DNA from: Planctomycetes bacterium UBA2386
GTDB taxonomy: Bacteria > Planctomycetota > UBA1135 > UBA2386
Direction of reading: 5' to 3'
Length of the DNA stretch: 64,000 nucleotides
NCBI GenBank assembly: GCA_002343845.1
Contig: DDSQ01000184.1
Span: 18,402 to 82,401 of the forward strand
Below are positions 8,101 through 16,951 of the stretch, piece by piece. Position 1 is the first letter of the stretch; every line of letters begins with the position of its first letter. The translations under genes and the position numbers were made by a program. Below the pieces are notes generated by a model, which saw only the letters and a list, made by a program, of their open reading frames with translations, did not search any database and had not been told where the DNA came from.

Positions 8101-9687
8101 ATGGCCGACCTCGCGCACGAGATCCGACGCCGACGCACCTTCGCGATCATCTCGCATCCCGACGCCGGCAAGACCACGCTGACCGAGAAGCTGCTGCTCT
8201 ACGGCGGCGCGATCCGCGAGGCCGGCTCGGTGAAGGCGCGTCGCGGCGGCGCCTCGGCGACCTCGGACTGGATGGAGCTCGAGAAGAAGCGCGGCATCTC
8301 GATCACCAGCAGCGCCCTGCAGTTCGAGTACCAGGGGCACTGCATCAACCTGCTCGACACGCCGGGCCACCAGGACTTCAGCGAGGACACGTTCCGCACG
8401 CTGGTCGCGGCCGACGCGGCACTGATGCTGATCGACGGCGCCAAGGGCGTCGAGCCGCAGACGATCAAGCTGTTCAAGGTCTGCCGCGACCGCGGCATCC
8501 CGATCGTCACCGTCGTCAACAAGATGGACCGCCCGGCGCGTGCCCCGCTCGACCTGATGGACGAGGTCGAGAAGGTGCTCGGCATCACGATCGTGCCGGC
8601 GACCTGGCCGATCGGTTCCGGCGACGGTTTCCGCGGCGTCTACTCGCTGCGCGACAAGCAGGTGTTCCTGTTCGAGCGCACCGCCCACAACGCGACGAAG
8701 GCGCTGGTGCAGACCACCGGCCCCGACGACCCCGCGCTCGCCGAGGAACTCGGCAGCAAGCAGCACCGCCAGTTGCTCGACGACCTGGCGATGGTCGAGA
8801 CCTGCGTGCAGCCGTTCACGATGGAGGCGTTCCAGGCCCAGAAGATCTCGCCGATGTTCTTCTGCAGCGCGCTGGTCAACTTCGGCGTCGAGAACATCCT
8901 GCAGCGCTTCCTCGAGATCGCGCCGCCGCCCGGCCCGCTGCCGACGCTCGAAGGTGCGGTGCCGCCCGACGCGCCGTTCTTCAGCGGCTTCGTCTACAAG
9001 GTCGCCGCGAACATGGACAAGATGCACCGCGACCGCATCGCGTTCCTGCGGGTGACGTCCGGCCACTTCGTGCGCGGCATGTCGGCCAAGCACCTGCGCC
9101 TGTCGCGCGAAGTGCGGCTGTCGCATCCGCACCGCTTCTTCGGCCAGGAACGCATCTCGATCGAGGAAGCGTTCCCCGGCGACGTCATCGGCCTCATCAA
9201 CCCGGGCATGTTCCGCGTCGGCGACGTGCTGAGCTCCGGGCCGACGTTCGAGGTCCGCAACTTCCCGCGGTTCCCGCCGGAGATCTTCGCCCAGGTCGCG
9301 CCGCGCGAGCCGTCGATGGCCAAGGGCTTCGGCAAGGGCCTCGAGCAGCTCGGCGAAGAAGGCGTCGTGCAGGTGTTCTGGCCGCGCTTCGGCGCGCGCG
9401 AGCCGATCCTCGGCGCCGTCGGCGAACTGCAGCTCGAGGTGTTCCAGTGGCGGCTCGAGAACGAGTACGGCGTCGAACTGCGCCTCGATCGCAAGCAGTG
9501 GACGCGAGCGCGCTGGATCGCCAACGTCACCGACGAGCTGCTCGAGATCCTGCCGATGGTGGTCAAGGACGAAGCCGGACGCTTCGTCGCGCTGTTCCAC
9601 TCCGACTTCGAGATCGACTACGCGAAGTCGCGCTACAAGGGCCTCGAGCTGCTCGAGACGCCGCCGGCCGAAGAAGACCGCGGCTGA
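8101..9687 (+). CDS. prfC: peptide chain release factor 3
   Basis: RF3 is the GTPase that recycles RF1/RF2 from the ribosome after termination. The 528-aa length matches the family. The GTPase motifs are intact: P-loop SHPDAGKTT at about 18-26, DTPGHQDFSEDT (G3) and NKMDR (G4). The EF-G-like domain II carries HPHRFFGQERI, and the C-terminal domain carries VGELQLEVFQWRLENEYG, both typical of RF3. ATG at 8101 was chosen because RF3 proteins begin 10-15 residues before the P-loop and because a -10-like element precedes it. The frame is open upstream to 7999. Confidence 0.96.
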   Translation: MADLAHEIRRRRTFAIISHPDAGKTTLTEKLLLYGGAIREAGSVKARRGGASATSDWMELEKKRGISITSSALQFEYQGHCINLLDTPGHQDFSEDTFRTLVAADAALMLIDGAKGVEPQTIKLFKVCRDRGIPIVTVVNKMDRPARAPLDLMDEVEKVLGITIVPATWPIGSGDGFRGVYSLRDKQVFLFERTAHNATKALVQTTGPDDPALAEELGSKQHRQLLDDLAMVETCVQPFTMEAFQAQKISPMFFCSALVNFGVENILQRFLEIAPPPGPLPTLEGAVPPDAPFFSGFVYKVAANMDKMHRDRIAFLRVTSGHFVRGMSAKHLRLSREVRLSHPHRFFGQERISIEEAFPGDVIGLINPGMFRVGDVLSSGPTFEVRNFPRFPPEIFAQVAPREPSMAKGFGKGLEQLGEEGVVQVFWPRFGAREPILGAVGELQLEVFQWRLENEYGVELRLDRKQWTRARWIANVTDELLEILPMVVKDEAGRFVALFHSDFEIDYAKSRYKGLELLETPPAEEDRG

Positions 9688-9702
9688 CCGGCGGGCGGCG
9701 CG

Positions 9703-10611
9703 TCAGCGCTTGCTCGGCCGCAGCTCGCCGCCGGGGCTCTTGACCTCGGCGCGCAGGATCGCCTGCTCGATCGACTCGAACAGCGCGGGCACCTGCTGCA
9801 CCGGTCGCGGCCGTTGCTTGCCGGCGTCGATCGTGAACGTCTTGGCGTCGAGCGGCGGATCGACCACGAGCTCGTCGACGACCAGCCGCTGCAGCACGGC
9901 ATCGCCGACGAACTGCTCGAGTTCGAGCAACGCCAGGTCGGCGGTGCGGACGAACAGCGTCACCCGGTCGGCCAGCGGCAGCTCGGAGTCCTGCGCGTCG
10001 AGGCCGGCCCGCCGCTTGCCCTGGAACCACCGCCCCGCTTGCCCGCCGCGATCCGTCCGCGCTTCCTCGACCAGTTCGAACTGCCGGTGCATCGCCGCCA
10101 GCACCGAGCTGCCGAGCGGGGAGGCGGCGCGACGGTCGGACGCGGTTCCAGAGCCCTGCGGCGCCATGCCAGGCAGATCGTCGCGGTGCAGCACCTCGCC
10201 GGCCCACTCCAGGTCGGCCACGGTCTTGCTGTCGATCTGCACGAACACTTCGCCGAACGCCGGATCGTCCTCGAGAAGCAGGATCCCAGCCGCCGACTGC
10301 ACCATCTCCGAACGCCCGCGGACGCCGCTGCCGAACGAGTACTCGAACCGAGTGTGCGTGGCCGGCTGTTCTCCCCGCAGGACACGCAGGCTGCCGCGCG
10401 TCGTCACTTCCTCGCCGCCGGGCAGCCGGCCGCGCGTCGACATCGTCATCGTCACGCTGCGCAACTTCGCCTCGGCGGCCCGCATCGCGACCACAAGGTC
10501 GCCGATCGAATCGGCTTTGGCCGCCTTGGCATCGCCGGCGGGCGCCTGGCCGGGCAGGCTGTCGAACAGGACGCTGCCGAGCAGCACCGTGACGATTGCG
10601 GTACGGTTCAT
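9703..10611 (-). CDS. LolA-like periplasmic protein
   Basis: The 302-aa protein has an N-terminal signal peptide (MNRTAIVTVLLGSVLFDSLP) and then a pattern seen in LolA/LppX-fold lipoprotein carriers: an opening helix with AMRAAEAKLRSVTMTMSTRG, alternating beta-strands with RFEYSFGSGVRGRSEMVQ, and a FVRTADLALLELEQF strand. The fold is an inclined beta-barrel that binds hydrophobic ligands. No catalytic residues are evident. It could carry lipoproteins or lipids in the periplasm, or be one of many orphan LolA-fold proteins; no LolB or LolCDE is nearby. It is convergent with prfC (15 bp gap) and divergent from the HEAT-like gene, with TAGGAT 13 nt before its ATG. Confidence 0.6.
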   Translation of the reverse strand: MNRTAIVTVLLGSVLFDSLPGQAPAGDAKAAKADSIGDLVVAMRAAEAKLRSVTMTMSTRGRLPGGEEVTTRGSLRVLRGEQPATHTRFEYSFGSGVRGRSEMVQSAAGILLLEDDPAFGEVFVQIDSKTVADLEWAGEVLHRDDLPGMAPQGSGTASDRRAASPLGSSVLAAMHRQFELVEEARTDRGGQAGRWFQGKRRAGLDAQDSELPLADRVTLFVRTADLALLELEQFVGDAVLQRLVVDELVVDPPLDAKTFTIDAGKQRPRPVQQVPALFESIEQAILRAEVKSPGGELRPSKR

Positions 10612-10624
10612 GCTTGCGGCGCGG

Positions 10625-10630
10625 ATCCTA
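10625..10630 (-). promoter_or_regulatory. -10 element of the LolA-like gene
   Basis: TAGGAT on the minus strand, 13 nt before the ATG at 10611. Confidence 0.45.
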
Positions 10631-10680
10631 CCGAGGCCGGGCCCGCCCTTCGCCCCGCCGATCGCCGAAAACCCACCGCC

Positions 10681-11874
10681 ATGATCGCCACGCCATCGCC
10701 GCTCGTCCCGACCGCCCTGCTGCTCTGCGCCCTGCTGTCCGCCGCCCCCGCTCGCGCCGACGAGGTGCGCCTGCACGACGGTCGGGTGCTGGTCGGCAAG
10801 GTGGTGAAGAAGGAAGGCCGCCTCGAGATCACCACGCGCGACGGCGTGATCATGGTCGCCGAACAGGACGTCGCGGAGCGCATCGAGGACGACGCCCTGC
10901 GGCAGCGTCTGGCCGGCATGGCGCGCGCCGCCGACGACAGCGCCTTCGCGCAACTGCAGCTGGCGACGGCAGCGCACGCCGCGTGGCTCGAGCCCGAGAT
11001 GTGGCGGCATCTCGATCGCGCCGTGCAGCGCCTCGGCAGCGAACCGCAGAACCAGGGCCTGCAGCGACGCTGCGCCGAGTTCCTGGCTCGCCTCGAACCC
11101 GAAGTGCTGCCGCGGCGCTTCCGCACGGCGACGACGAAGGTGCGCGTGCACCAACTGCTCGACGGCCTGCACGCGAGCACGGGTGCTGGCCGCGCGGCAG
11201 CGATCGAGGAGCTGCTGGTGCGCGAAGGCGGTGCCGATCCCGATCTGCGCAACGAGGCACGCCGCAACGGCAACCCCCGCCAACGCATCGCCGCGCTGCA
11301 GGCGCTGCAGCGCCGCCAGCTCGCCGGCAACGACCGCTTCGTGCTGCGCACGACGGTTCTCGACGGCAGCGCCGCGGTGCGCACGGCGGCCGCCGCGATC
11401 AGCCGGCCGACGGTCGACGCCGAGGACGTGCAGTACATGGCGTCGGGCCTGTCGCACCCGAACGCCAAGGTCCGCGTGCGCACCGCCGAGGCCTTCGCCG
11501 AACTCGGCCACGCCGAGGCAGTGAAGTACCTGGTGCTCGCCGGCCCGCACGCGGGTGCCGGACTCGCCGGTGGCGGCGGCGAAGGCGTGCGTGGACACAT
11601 CGCGTTCCTGCAGCAGACCTCCTACATCCGCGACTTCGACGTCGAGGTCGCGCAGGCGGCGATGATCGCCGACCCGAAGGTCGACGTGCTGCAGAGCGGC
11701 ACCGTGCTCGACGTCACGGTCGCGGGCGTGATCGAGATCCGCACGATCGTTCGCGCCTACCGCGCCGCGATCCAACGGCTGGTGCAGCAGGATCCCGGCG
11801 AGGATCCGCGCGCCTGGTCGCAGTGGCTCGACAACCGCACGCCGCCGGTTCCTGCGCCCACGACCGGCAAGTGA
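10681..11874 (+). CDS. exported HEAT-like protein with a secretin-like C-terminal motif
   Basis: The 397-aa protein has a clear signal peptide ending near ARA-D. It continues with a small beta module, VRLHDGRVLVGKVVKKEGR, that recurs in planctomycete exported proteins. Residues about 80-300 are alpha-helical with HEAT-like spacing (for example LSHPNAKVRVRTAEAFAEL). Residues about 305-350 contain QTSYIRDFDVEVAQAAMIAD, very like a conserved strand of the secretin C domain, and a related block occurs in the 30250-31203 product. It has no pore-forming remainder, so it is not a secretin. It may be periplasmic and associated with an outer-membrane complex, which is inference. The start is ATG at 10681; the frame is open far upstream only because of high G+C. 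Confidence 0.7.
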   Translation: MIATPSPLVPTALLLCALLSAAPARADEVRLHDGRVLVGKVVKKEGRLEITTRDGVIMVAEQDVAERIEDDALRQRLAGMARAADDSAFAQLQLATAAHAAWLEPEMWRHLDRAVQRLGSEPQNQGLQRRCAEFLARLEPEVLPRRFRTATTKVRVHQLLDGLHASTGAGRAAAIEELLVREGGADPDLRNEARRNGNPRQRIAALQALQRRQLAGNDRFVLRTTVLDGSAAVRTAAAAISRPTVDAEDVQYMASGLSHPNAKVRVRTAEAFAELGHAEAVKYLVLAGPHAGAGLAGGGGEGVRGHIAFLQQTSYIRDFDVEVAQAAMIADPKVDVLQSGTVLDVTVAGVIEIRTIVRAYRAAIQRLVQQDPGEDPRAWSQWLDNRTPPVPAPTTGK

Positions 11875-11929
11875 TGCGGCCGGCGGCGGCCACGCCGCAC
11901 AAAGCTGTCGGGGAAGGCGGGGCGCCAAG

Positions 11930-11935
11930 TAGAGT
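11930..11935 (+). promoter_or_regulatory. -10 element of gnd
   Basis: TAGAGT, 15 nt before the gnd ATG. The spacer is a G+C-only run with no SD. Confidence 0.45.
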
Positions 11936-11950
11936 GCGGGCCCGTCCCGC

Positions 11951-13360
11951 ATGAACGCCACGTCCCAGATCGCCGTCGTCGGTCTCGCCACGATGGGCCA
12001 GAACCTGGCCCTCAACATCGCCCGCAACGGCTTCCCGGTCACCGTCTACAACCGCTCGCACGACAAGACCGCCGCCACGCTCGCGCGACTCGGCGCCGGC
12101 CAGAAGATGGTCGGAGCGAAGACGCCGCAGGAGGTCGCCGCGTCGCTGGTGCGGCCGCGCAAGCTGATCCTGCTGGTCAAGGCCGGGCAGCCGGTCGACG
12201 ACACGATCGCGTCGTTCCTGCCGGTGCTGCAGCCCGGCGACATGCTGGTCGACACCGGCAACAGCCACCCCGACGACACCGAACGCCGCAGCCGCGAGTT
12301 GTCCGCCAAGGGCTTCCGCTTCGTCGGCATGGGCGTGTCCGGCGGCGAGGAAGGCGCGCTCAACGGCCCGAGCCTGATGCCGGGCGGCGAACGCAGCGCC
12401 TACGACGAACTCGCCCCGATCCTCAAGAAGATCGCCGCCCAGGTCGACGACGGCCCGTGCGTCACGCACGTCGGCACCGGCAGCGCGGGCCACTTCGTGA
12501 AGATGGTGCACAACGGCATCGAGTACGGCGACATGCAGCTGATCGCCGAGTGCTACGACCTGATGCAGCACGTGCTCGGCATGAACGCGACGCAGATGGC
12601 CGACGCGTTCGCCGCCTGGAACAAGACGTTCCTCGAGAGCTTCCTGATCGAGATCACCGCGCGCATCCTGCGCGCGACCGACCCGGCGACGAAGAAGCCG
12701 ATGGTCGACGTGATCGTCGACCGCGCCGGGCAGAAGGGCACCGGCAAGTGGACCAGCGAGATGGCGCTGCGCTACGGCATCCCGGCGCCGACGATGCACG
12801 CCGCCGTCGAAGCACGTTGCCTGTCGGCGATGAAGGACCAGCGCGTCGCGGCCAGCAAGCAGTTGCCGGGCCCGGCCGCCAGCGCGCCGATGCCGGCCCT
12901 GCTCGAGGCGGTGCGCGACGCCCTCTACTGCAGCAAGATCTGCTCGTACGCGCAGGGGCTCGATCTGCTGGCGACCGCCGACGCCGACAAGAAGTGGGGT
13001 CTCGACCTCGGCGAGATCGCGCGCATCTGGAAGGGCGGCTGCATCATCCGGGCCCGGTTCCTGCGCAGCATCCAGCAGGCGTACGGCAAGCAGAAGCAGC
13101 TCGGCAACCTGCTGCTCGATCCGGAGCTCGGCGGCTTCCTCGTGAAGCACCAGGCGAACTGGCGCAAGGTCGTTGCGCTGGCGGCCGAGCGCGGCGTGCC
13201 GACGTTGGCGATGGGCGCCAGCCTCAGCTACTTCGACAGCTTCCGCCGCGCTTCGCTGCCGCAGAATCTGACCCAGGCGCAGCGCGACCTGTTCGGCGCG
13301 CACACGTTCGAACGCGTCGACCGGCCGGCGGGCGAGATGTTCCACCACGAGTGGCCGTAG
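11951..13360 (+). CDS. gnd: 6-phosphogluconate dehydrogenase, decarboxylating
   Basis: This is the oxidative pentose phosphate enzyme that converts 6-phosphogluconate to ribulose 5-phosphate and CO2 with NADP(H) production. The 469-aa length is that of the homodimeric long form. Visible landmarks are the dinucleotide-binding VGLATMGQNLALN at the N terminus, MGVSGGEEGALNGPSLMPGG, the active-site helix GHFVKMVHNGIEYGDMQLIA with the catalytic Lys, and RAGQKGTGKWTSEMAL. The C terminus ends in HHEWP, lacking the long tail of some eukaryotic forms. The neighbours are unrelated, so it is probably a single-gene unit with its own promoter. Confidence 0.97.
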   Translation: MNATSQIAVVGLATMGQNLALNIARNGFPVTVYNRSHDKTAATLARLGAGQKMVGAKTPQEVAASLVRPRKLILLVKAGQPVDDTIASFLPVLQPGDMLVDTGNSHPDDTERRSRELSAKGFRFVGMGVSGGEEGALNGPSLMPGGERSAYDELAPILKKIAAQVDDGPCVTHVGTGSAGHFVKMVHNGIEYGDMQLIAECYDLMQHVLGMNATQMADAFAAWNKTFLESFLIEITARILRATDPATKKPMVDVIVDRAGQKGTGKWTSEMALRYGIPAPTMHAAVEARCLSAMKDQRVAASKQLPGPAASAPMPALLEAVRDALYCSKICSYAQGLDLLATADADKKWGLDLGEIARIWKGGCIIRARFLRSIQQAYGKQKQLGNLLLDPELGGFLVKHQANWRKVVALAAERGVPTLAMGASLSYFDSFRRASLPQNLTQAQRDLFGAHTFERVDRPAGEMFHHEWP

Positions 13361-13438
13361 CGGTCGCGGCAGCCGCCCACGATCTGCGCGCGGCGGCGGC
13401 CCTGCGGGCAGGACCCGACGCGTCGGACGCCCAAGGAC

Positions 13439-13458
13439 GCCTGGCGGCGCCGCCAGGC
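13439..13458. repeat. 20-bp perfect palindrome between gnd and the serine hydrolase gene
   Basis: GCCTGGCGGC is followed directly by its reverse complement. It lies 79 bp after the gnd stop in a 226-bp gap that holds no gene I can support. It could form a stem in gnd mRNA or be a protein-binding dyad. No U-tract follows. Confidence 0.6.
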
Positions 13459-13577
13459 CGCTGGCGCGCGGCCCCGGTCGGGCGCCGGGCACCGCGGGCG
13501 ATTCTCGAGGCTCGCGGTCACGCTGGCCTCGCCCTGCCGATTCCCCCGGGAGTGGCAGGTGCGGTTGCGCAGCCACG

Positions 13578-13586
13578 CCCCCCCCC
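13578..13586. repeat. poly-C tract (9 nt) abutting a start codon
   Basis: Nine consecutive C residues end exactly at the ATG of the serine hydrolase gene, occupying the place where an SD sequence would be expected. Confidence 0.7.
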
Positions 13587-16235
13587 ATGGCAACCCAGTC
13601 GACCGTCTCCGGCGTGCGCTCCTTGTTGGCCCTGTTGGTGTTGCTGACCGGCGCCACGGTCTTGCCGGCACAGATCGGCTTCCAGATGAGCAGCTACCAC
13701 GGCGTCACGGCGACGACGCACCAGCTGCAGATCAGCCTGCTGTCGGGGCAGGGCTACCGCCCGATCTCGCTCGCGGTGTCCGGTGGCGCTGCGAACGCCC
13801 GCTACTCGGCGGTCTGGCAGCAGGGTCCGTCACCCTTCTGGGTGACCGCGCACGGCATGAGCCACTCGCAGTATGCGACGCAGGCGACGACCTGGGCGAA
13901 CCAGGGCTACCGCGCCAAGCTCGTCGCCGCCAGCGGCGTCGGCAACGATGCTGTGTTCGCCGCAGTGTGGGTCAACGACGGCGTCGCCGCCGTGCACAAC
14001 CAGAACCAGACCGCCTCGTTCTTCGACGGCAAGATCGCGTCGGAACGGACCAGTGGTCGGCGCCTCGTCTGTTGCGCCCCATACAACCGGTACGGAACGG
14101 ACTACTTCGTGACGGTGTTCGAACCCGACGACAGTGAAACCGCCTGGGGTGCCGAGGCCGACGACGACAGCACGCAGTTCAACCATGCGTTCGGTGAGTA
14201 CGCGCTCGGCCACGGCCGGCCGACCTGGATCGCCACGTCCGACAGCCAACGCTACACGCACGTCTGGCGCGACGATCGCGTCGGCAACTGGTCGGTGGTC
14301 GTCGGCCGCACCTCGGCGCAGTTCGACGCCGACAAGGTGACGTTCAGTGGCCAGGGCCTGATCCTCACCTGCATCGCCGCCAGCGGCTACGGCAGCGCCG
14401 CCCGCTTCGGCGGCATCTTCCAGCAACGGCTGACGCCCCACACCAGGCCGCTGACGCTGACTGGTCTGGACGTGCCCGAGATGGACGGCTTCGACGACTA
14501 CGCGGATGACTACATGCAGGCGCACGGGGCGCGCAACGTGTCGATCGCGGTGGCCAGGAACGGGCGCCTGATCTACGCCCGCGGCTACACCCTGGCCGAG
14601 CCTGGGCAGTTCGTGACGCAGCCGACGACGCCGTTCCGCATCGGCAGCATCAGCAAGCCTCTGTGCGGCACCGTCATCCACGACCTGATCTCGCGCGGCC
14701 AAGGCGGCTTCGGTCTCAACACCAGCATCACCAGCTACCTCGGCATCAGTCCGTATGCATCCGGCGCCCAGAACGCGACGGTGCTGCGGCTGCTGCGCCA
14801 CACGTCGGGCATCACACCCGATGTCGGTCCGTTCGACGCCCTGGCCCATGCCAATCCGCCCCTGGTCGTCATGCCGGTCGACGAGCGGTACATCGTCAGT
14901 TACGCGTGCTCGTTGCCGTTCGGGACGCTCGACCTGTGGAACTACGCGAACACGGGCAACACCGCGCTGGGCCAGGTCGTCGAGCAGGCAACGGGCCAGG
15001 CCTACATGACCGCCCTGCGCGATCGCCTGTTCGCGCCGGTAAACACGACGGCGTTGTGGCAGCAGAAGGCGCGCCCTGAGGACTTCGCGCCCGGCGAGGC
15101 GCCGTACCACCCTTCAGCGCTCTACCTGCAACCGAGTACCGTGCACTACGACCAGCGCTTGCTGGTCGGCCAGTACGCCCGGGACTACTGGGATTCGGCC
15201 GGCGGTGCCGTGTGCTCCGCGGTCACGCTGGCCCGCGTGGTCTCCGGCGCATTCTGCACCGGCAACGACAGCCCGAGCCTGCTGCCAGCCGCGCGAACGG
15301 CGGCGCTGGTACGCAGCACGTTTTCGGAAGTAGGCAGCGGTGCCCCGAAGAACTGGACCGACGGCAGCTGGCAGTGGCGGAGTCTCGGCAACGGGCGCTA
15401 CCAGTACCACCACGACGGCCGCGCCGAGGGATTCGGTGCGCGTTGCTTCTTCACCACCGACGGCCTGTGCGTCGTGATGCTGGCCAACGCCGAAGCCGCG
15501 CCGAGCGCAGTCACGCTGCTCGATAAGGCCGACGCGGTCACCACGTGGCCCGACCACGACCTGTTCCCGAGTTACGGCCTGCCGGCGTTCGCGCGCACTC
15601 CAGCGCTGACGGGTGCCGTCGTCGCCTCGGTGCCGAACGTGTCCGACACGCCGCTGGTCTACGACGGCCTCTACATCGACCAGGTCACCGGCGTCGAGTT
15701 CGATGGCGCGCTCATCACGAGCCAGTCGCCGAGCAGCTGGCACCAGGGGTGGTTCGTGCGGGAATCGTCGACGCGGCTGCGGGTCCACCCGCCGCAAGGC
15801 AAGCTGCCCGGCTTCTACCTCGTGCGCGCCTTCTCGGCGTCGGGATTCAGCGTGCAGCAACTCGCCCACCTGTCGCAGGCGACGCAATTCGCCGTCAAAG
15901 CCGCCGACACGGTGCCAACCGGCTATCCGTTCGCCGCGATCGTCAGTCGCGGGCCCCATCCCGACCAGTCCTGGGCGGTGCTGACGCTCAGCACGGACCT
16001 GCTGCCGACGGTCGTGCCGGACATGGTCAGCCTCGACATCGGCAACCAGTTCCAGAGCCTGCTGATCGCGGATGCGAAGCAGTTCACGACCGCGGCCGGC
16101 GCGGTGCGCTGGGACTTCCCGACCATCGCGACCCTGCCGCTGGTGCACTTCCAGGCGGTCGTCGTGAACCTGTCCCTCCCCTCACCCTGGCCGCTGCCGG
16201 CCACCGCGGTGGAGACCACGGTGCGCGTGCCCTGA
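13587..16235 (+). CDS. secreted class C beta-lactamase-fold serine hydrolase with N-terminal tandem repeats
   Basis: The 882-aa protein has a signal peptide cleaved near LPAQ (about 29). Residues about 50-295 contain five repeats of roughly 45-50 residues of the kind GYRAKLVAASG...FAAVW (resembling the bacterial tandem repeat domain of polyglycine-hydrolase-type proteins). A class C/DD-peptidase serine hydrolase domain follows: S354-I-S-K357 (SxxK), Y453-A-N455 (YxN) and H609-D-G611 in place of KTG. The last 200 residues are beta-rich. Members act on peptides, esters or cell-wall material; a resistance role is unlikely for a secreted, repeat-fused enzyme. The start follows a C9 tract with no SD. 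It is flanked by gnd and a convergent lipoprotein gene. Confidence 0.85.
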   Translation: MATQSTVSGVRSLLALLVLLTGATVLPAQIGFQMSSYHGVTATTHQLQISLLSGQGYRPISLAVSGGAANARYSAVWQQGPSPFWVTAHGMSHSQYATQATTWANQGYRAKLVAASGVGNDAVFAAVWVNDGVAAVHNQNQTASFFDGKIASERTSGRRLVCCAPYNRYGTDYFVTVFEPDDSETAWGAEADDDSTQFNHAFGEYALGHGRPTWIATSDSQRYTHVWRDDRVGNWSVVVGRTSAQFDADKVTFSGQGLILTCIAASGYGSAARFGGIFQQRLTPHTRPLTLTGLDVPEMDGFDDYADDYMQAHGARNVSIAVARNGRLIYARGYTLAEPGQFVTQPTTPFRIGSISKPLCGTVIHDLISRGQGGFGLNTSITSYLGISPYASGAQNATVLRLLRHTSGITPDVGPFDALAHANPPLVVMPVDERYIVSYACSLPFGTLDLWNYANTGNTALGQVVEQATGQAYMTALRDRLFAPVNTTALWQQKARPEDFAPGEAPYHPSALYLQPSTVHYDQRLLVGQYARDYWDSAGGAVCSAVTLARVVSGAFCTGNDSPSLLPAARTAALVRSTFSEVGSGAPKNWTDGSWQWRSLGNGRYQYHHDGRAEGFGARCFFTTDGLCVVMLANAEAAPSAVTLLDKADAVTTWPDHDLFPSYGLPAFARTPALTGAVVASVPNVSDTPLVYDGLYIDQVTGVEFDGALITSQSPSSWHQGWFVRESSTRLRVHPPQGKLPGFYLVRAFSASGFSVQQLAHLSQATQFAVKAADTVPTGYPFAAIVSRGPHPDQSWAVLTLSTDLLPTVVPDMVSLDIGNQFQSLLIADAKQFTTAAGAVRWDFPTIATLPLVHFQAVVVNLSLPSPWPLPATAVETTVRVP

Positions 16236-16263
16236 CCAGACCCGCGACCGACGCGGGCATCGG

Positions 16264-16923
16264 TCACTTCTTCGGGCCGTCGGCCGGGGGCGCTGGCGCT
16301 GGTGGCGGTGCTGGCGGCGACGCCAGCTTGACCGCTTCGGCGATCGCCGCCTCCGCCGCCGTCAGCGACGCCCCGAGCTGCTTCAGCGCCGCGAGCCGCT
16401 CGGCGAGGGCGAACACGCGAGGTCGTAGCTCGCCCTCGCTCGCCGCGACCTGCTGTTCGAGTGCGCCGAGTTCCGCCTGCAGCGCCGTCGACTTCGCCGC
16501 CGCCGCGGCGCGCAGCGCTTCCTGTTCGCGCAGCGTCGCCTCGAGCGCGCGCAGCGGCGCCAACTCCGTTTCGATCTGCACCGCGCGCTGCCGCGCCGCC
16601 GCCAGATCCTGTTCGGCCGTGTGCAGCCGGTCGAGTTCGAACTGCAACGCCGCAAGCGTCGTCCGCAACTGCGCACCGGCTTCGACCGCACGGCGCTGCG
16701 TGGTCGCCAACTCCTGCACCGCCTGCGTGTGGGTCGCGCGCAGCACGGCGGCGTCGCGTTCGAGCCGCTCGCGTTCCACCCGGAGCTCCCCCGCTTCGCG
16801 CGCCCGCGCCGCCCGGCTCAGCGTCGTCTCGCGTTCGGCGGCGCACGCCGCGAGCCCGAGCAGCGCCAGCGTGGACCCGGCCACGAAAATCGCTGCGCGG
16901 CGCGCCGGCTGGCTGGCTATCAT
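16264..16923 (-). CDS. coiled-coil lipoprotein
   Basis: The 219-aa product has a lipoprotein signal (STLALLGLAAC) and then about 150 residues of almost uninterrupted Ala/Glu/Arg/Leu heptad-like helix, ending in a Pro/Ala-rich tail (PAPPPAPAPPADGPKK). No enzyme motif is present. It looks like a periplasmic spacer or scaffold; a cell-envelope tether is an inference. ATG at 16923 starts only 28 bp from the divergent ndk ATG, so the two promoters must overlap the opposing coding regions: TATCAT at 16918-16923, a candidate for ndk, covers this start codon. Confidence 0.72.
   Translation of the reverse strand: MIASQPARRAAIFVAGSTLALLGLAACAAERETTLSRAARAREAGELRVERERLERDAAVLRATHTQAVQELATTQRRAVEAGAQLRTTLAALQFELDRLHTAEQDLAAARQRAVQIETELAPLRALEATLREQEALRAAAAAKSTALQAELGALEQQVAASEGELRPRVFALAERLAALKQLGASLTAAEAAIAEAVKLASPPAPPPAPAPPADGPKK
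16918..16923 (+). promoter_or_regulatory. candidate -10 element of ndk
   Basis: TATCAT lies 28 nt before the ndk ATG and overlaps the start codon of the divergent lipoprotein gene. Confidence 0.35.
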
Positions 16924-16951
16924 GCTCGCCCTTTTACCCGACCGAACTGCC

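Noticed and set aside
11714..13657. 647-residue minus-strand frame
   Set aside because: Antisense to gnd, whose motifs are complete.
13587..16235. Beta-lactamase resistance gene
   Set aside because: The repeat-fused secreted architecture and HDG motif fit a general class C hydrolase, and no resistance context exists.
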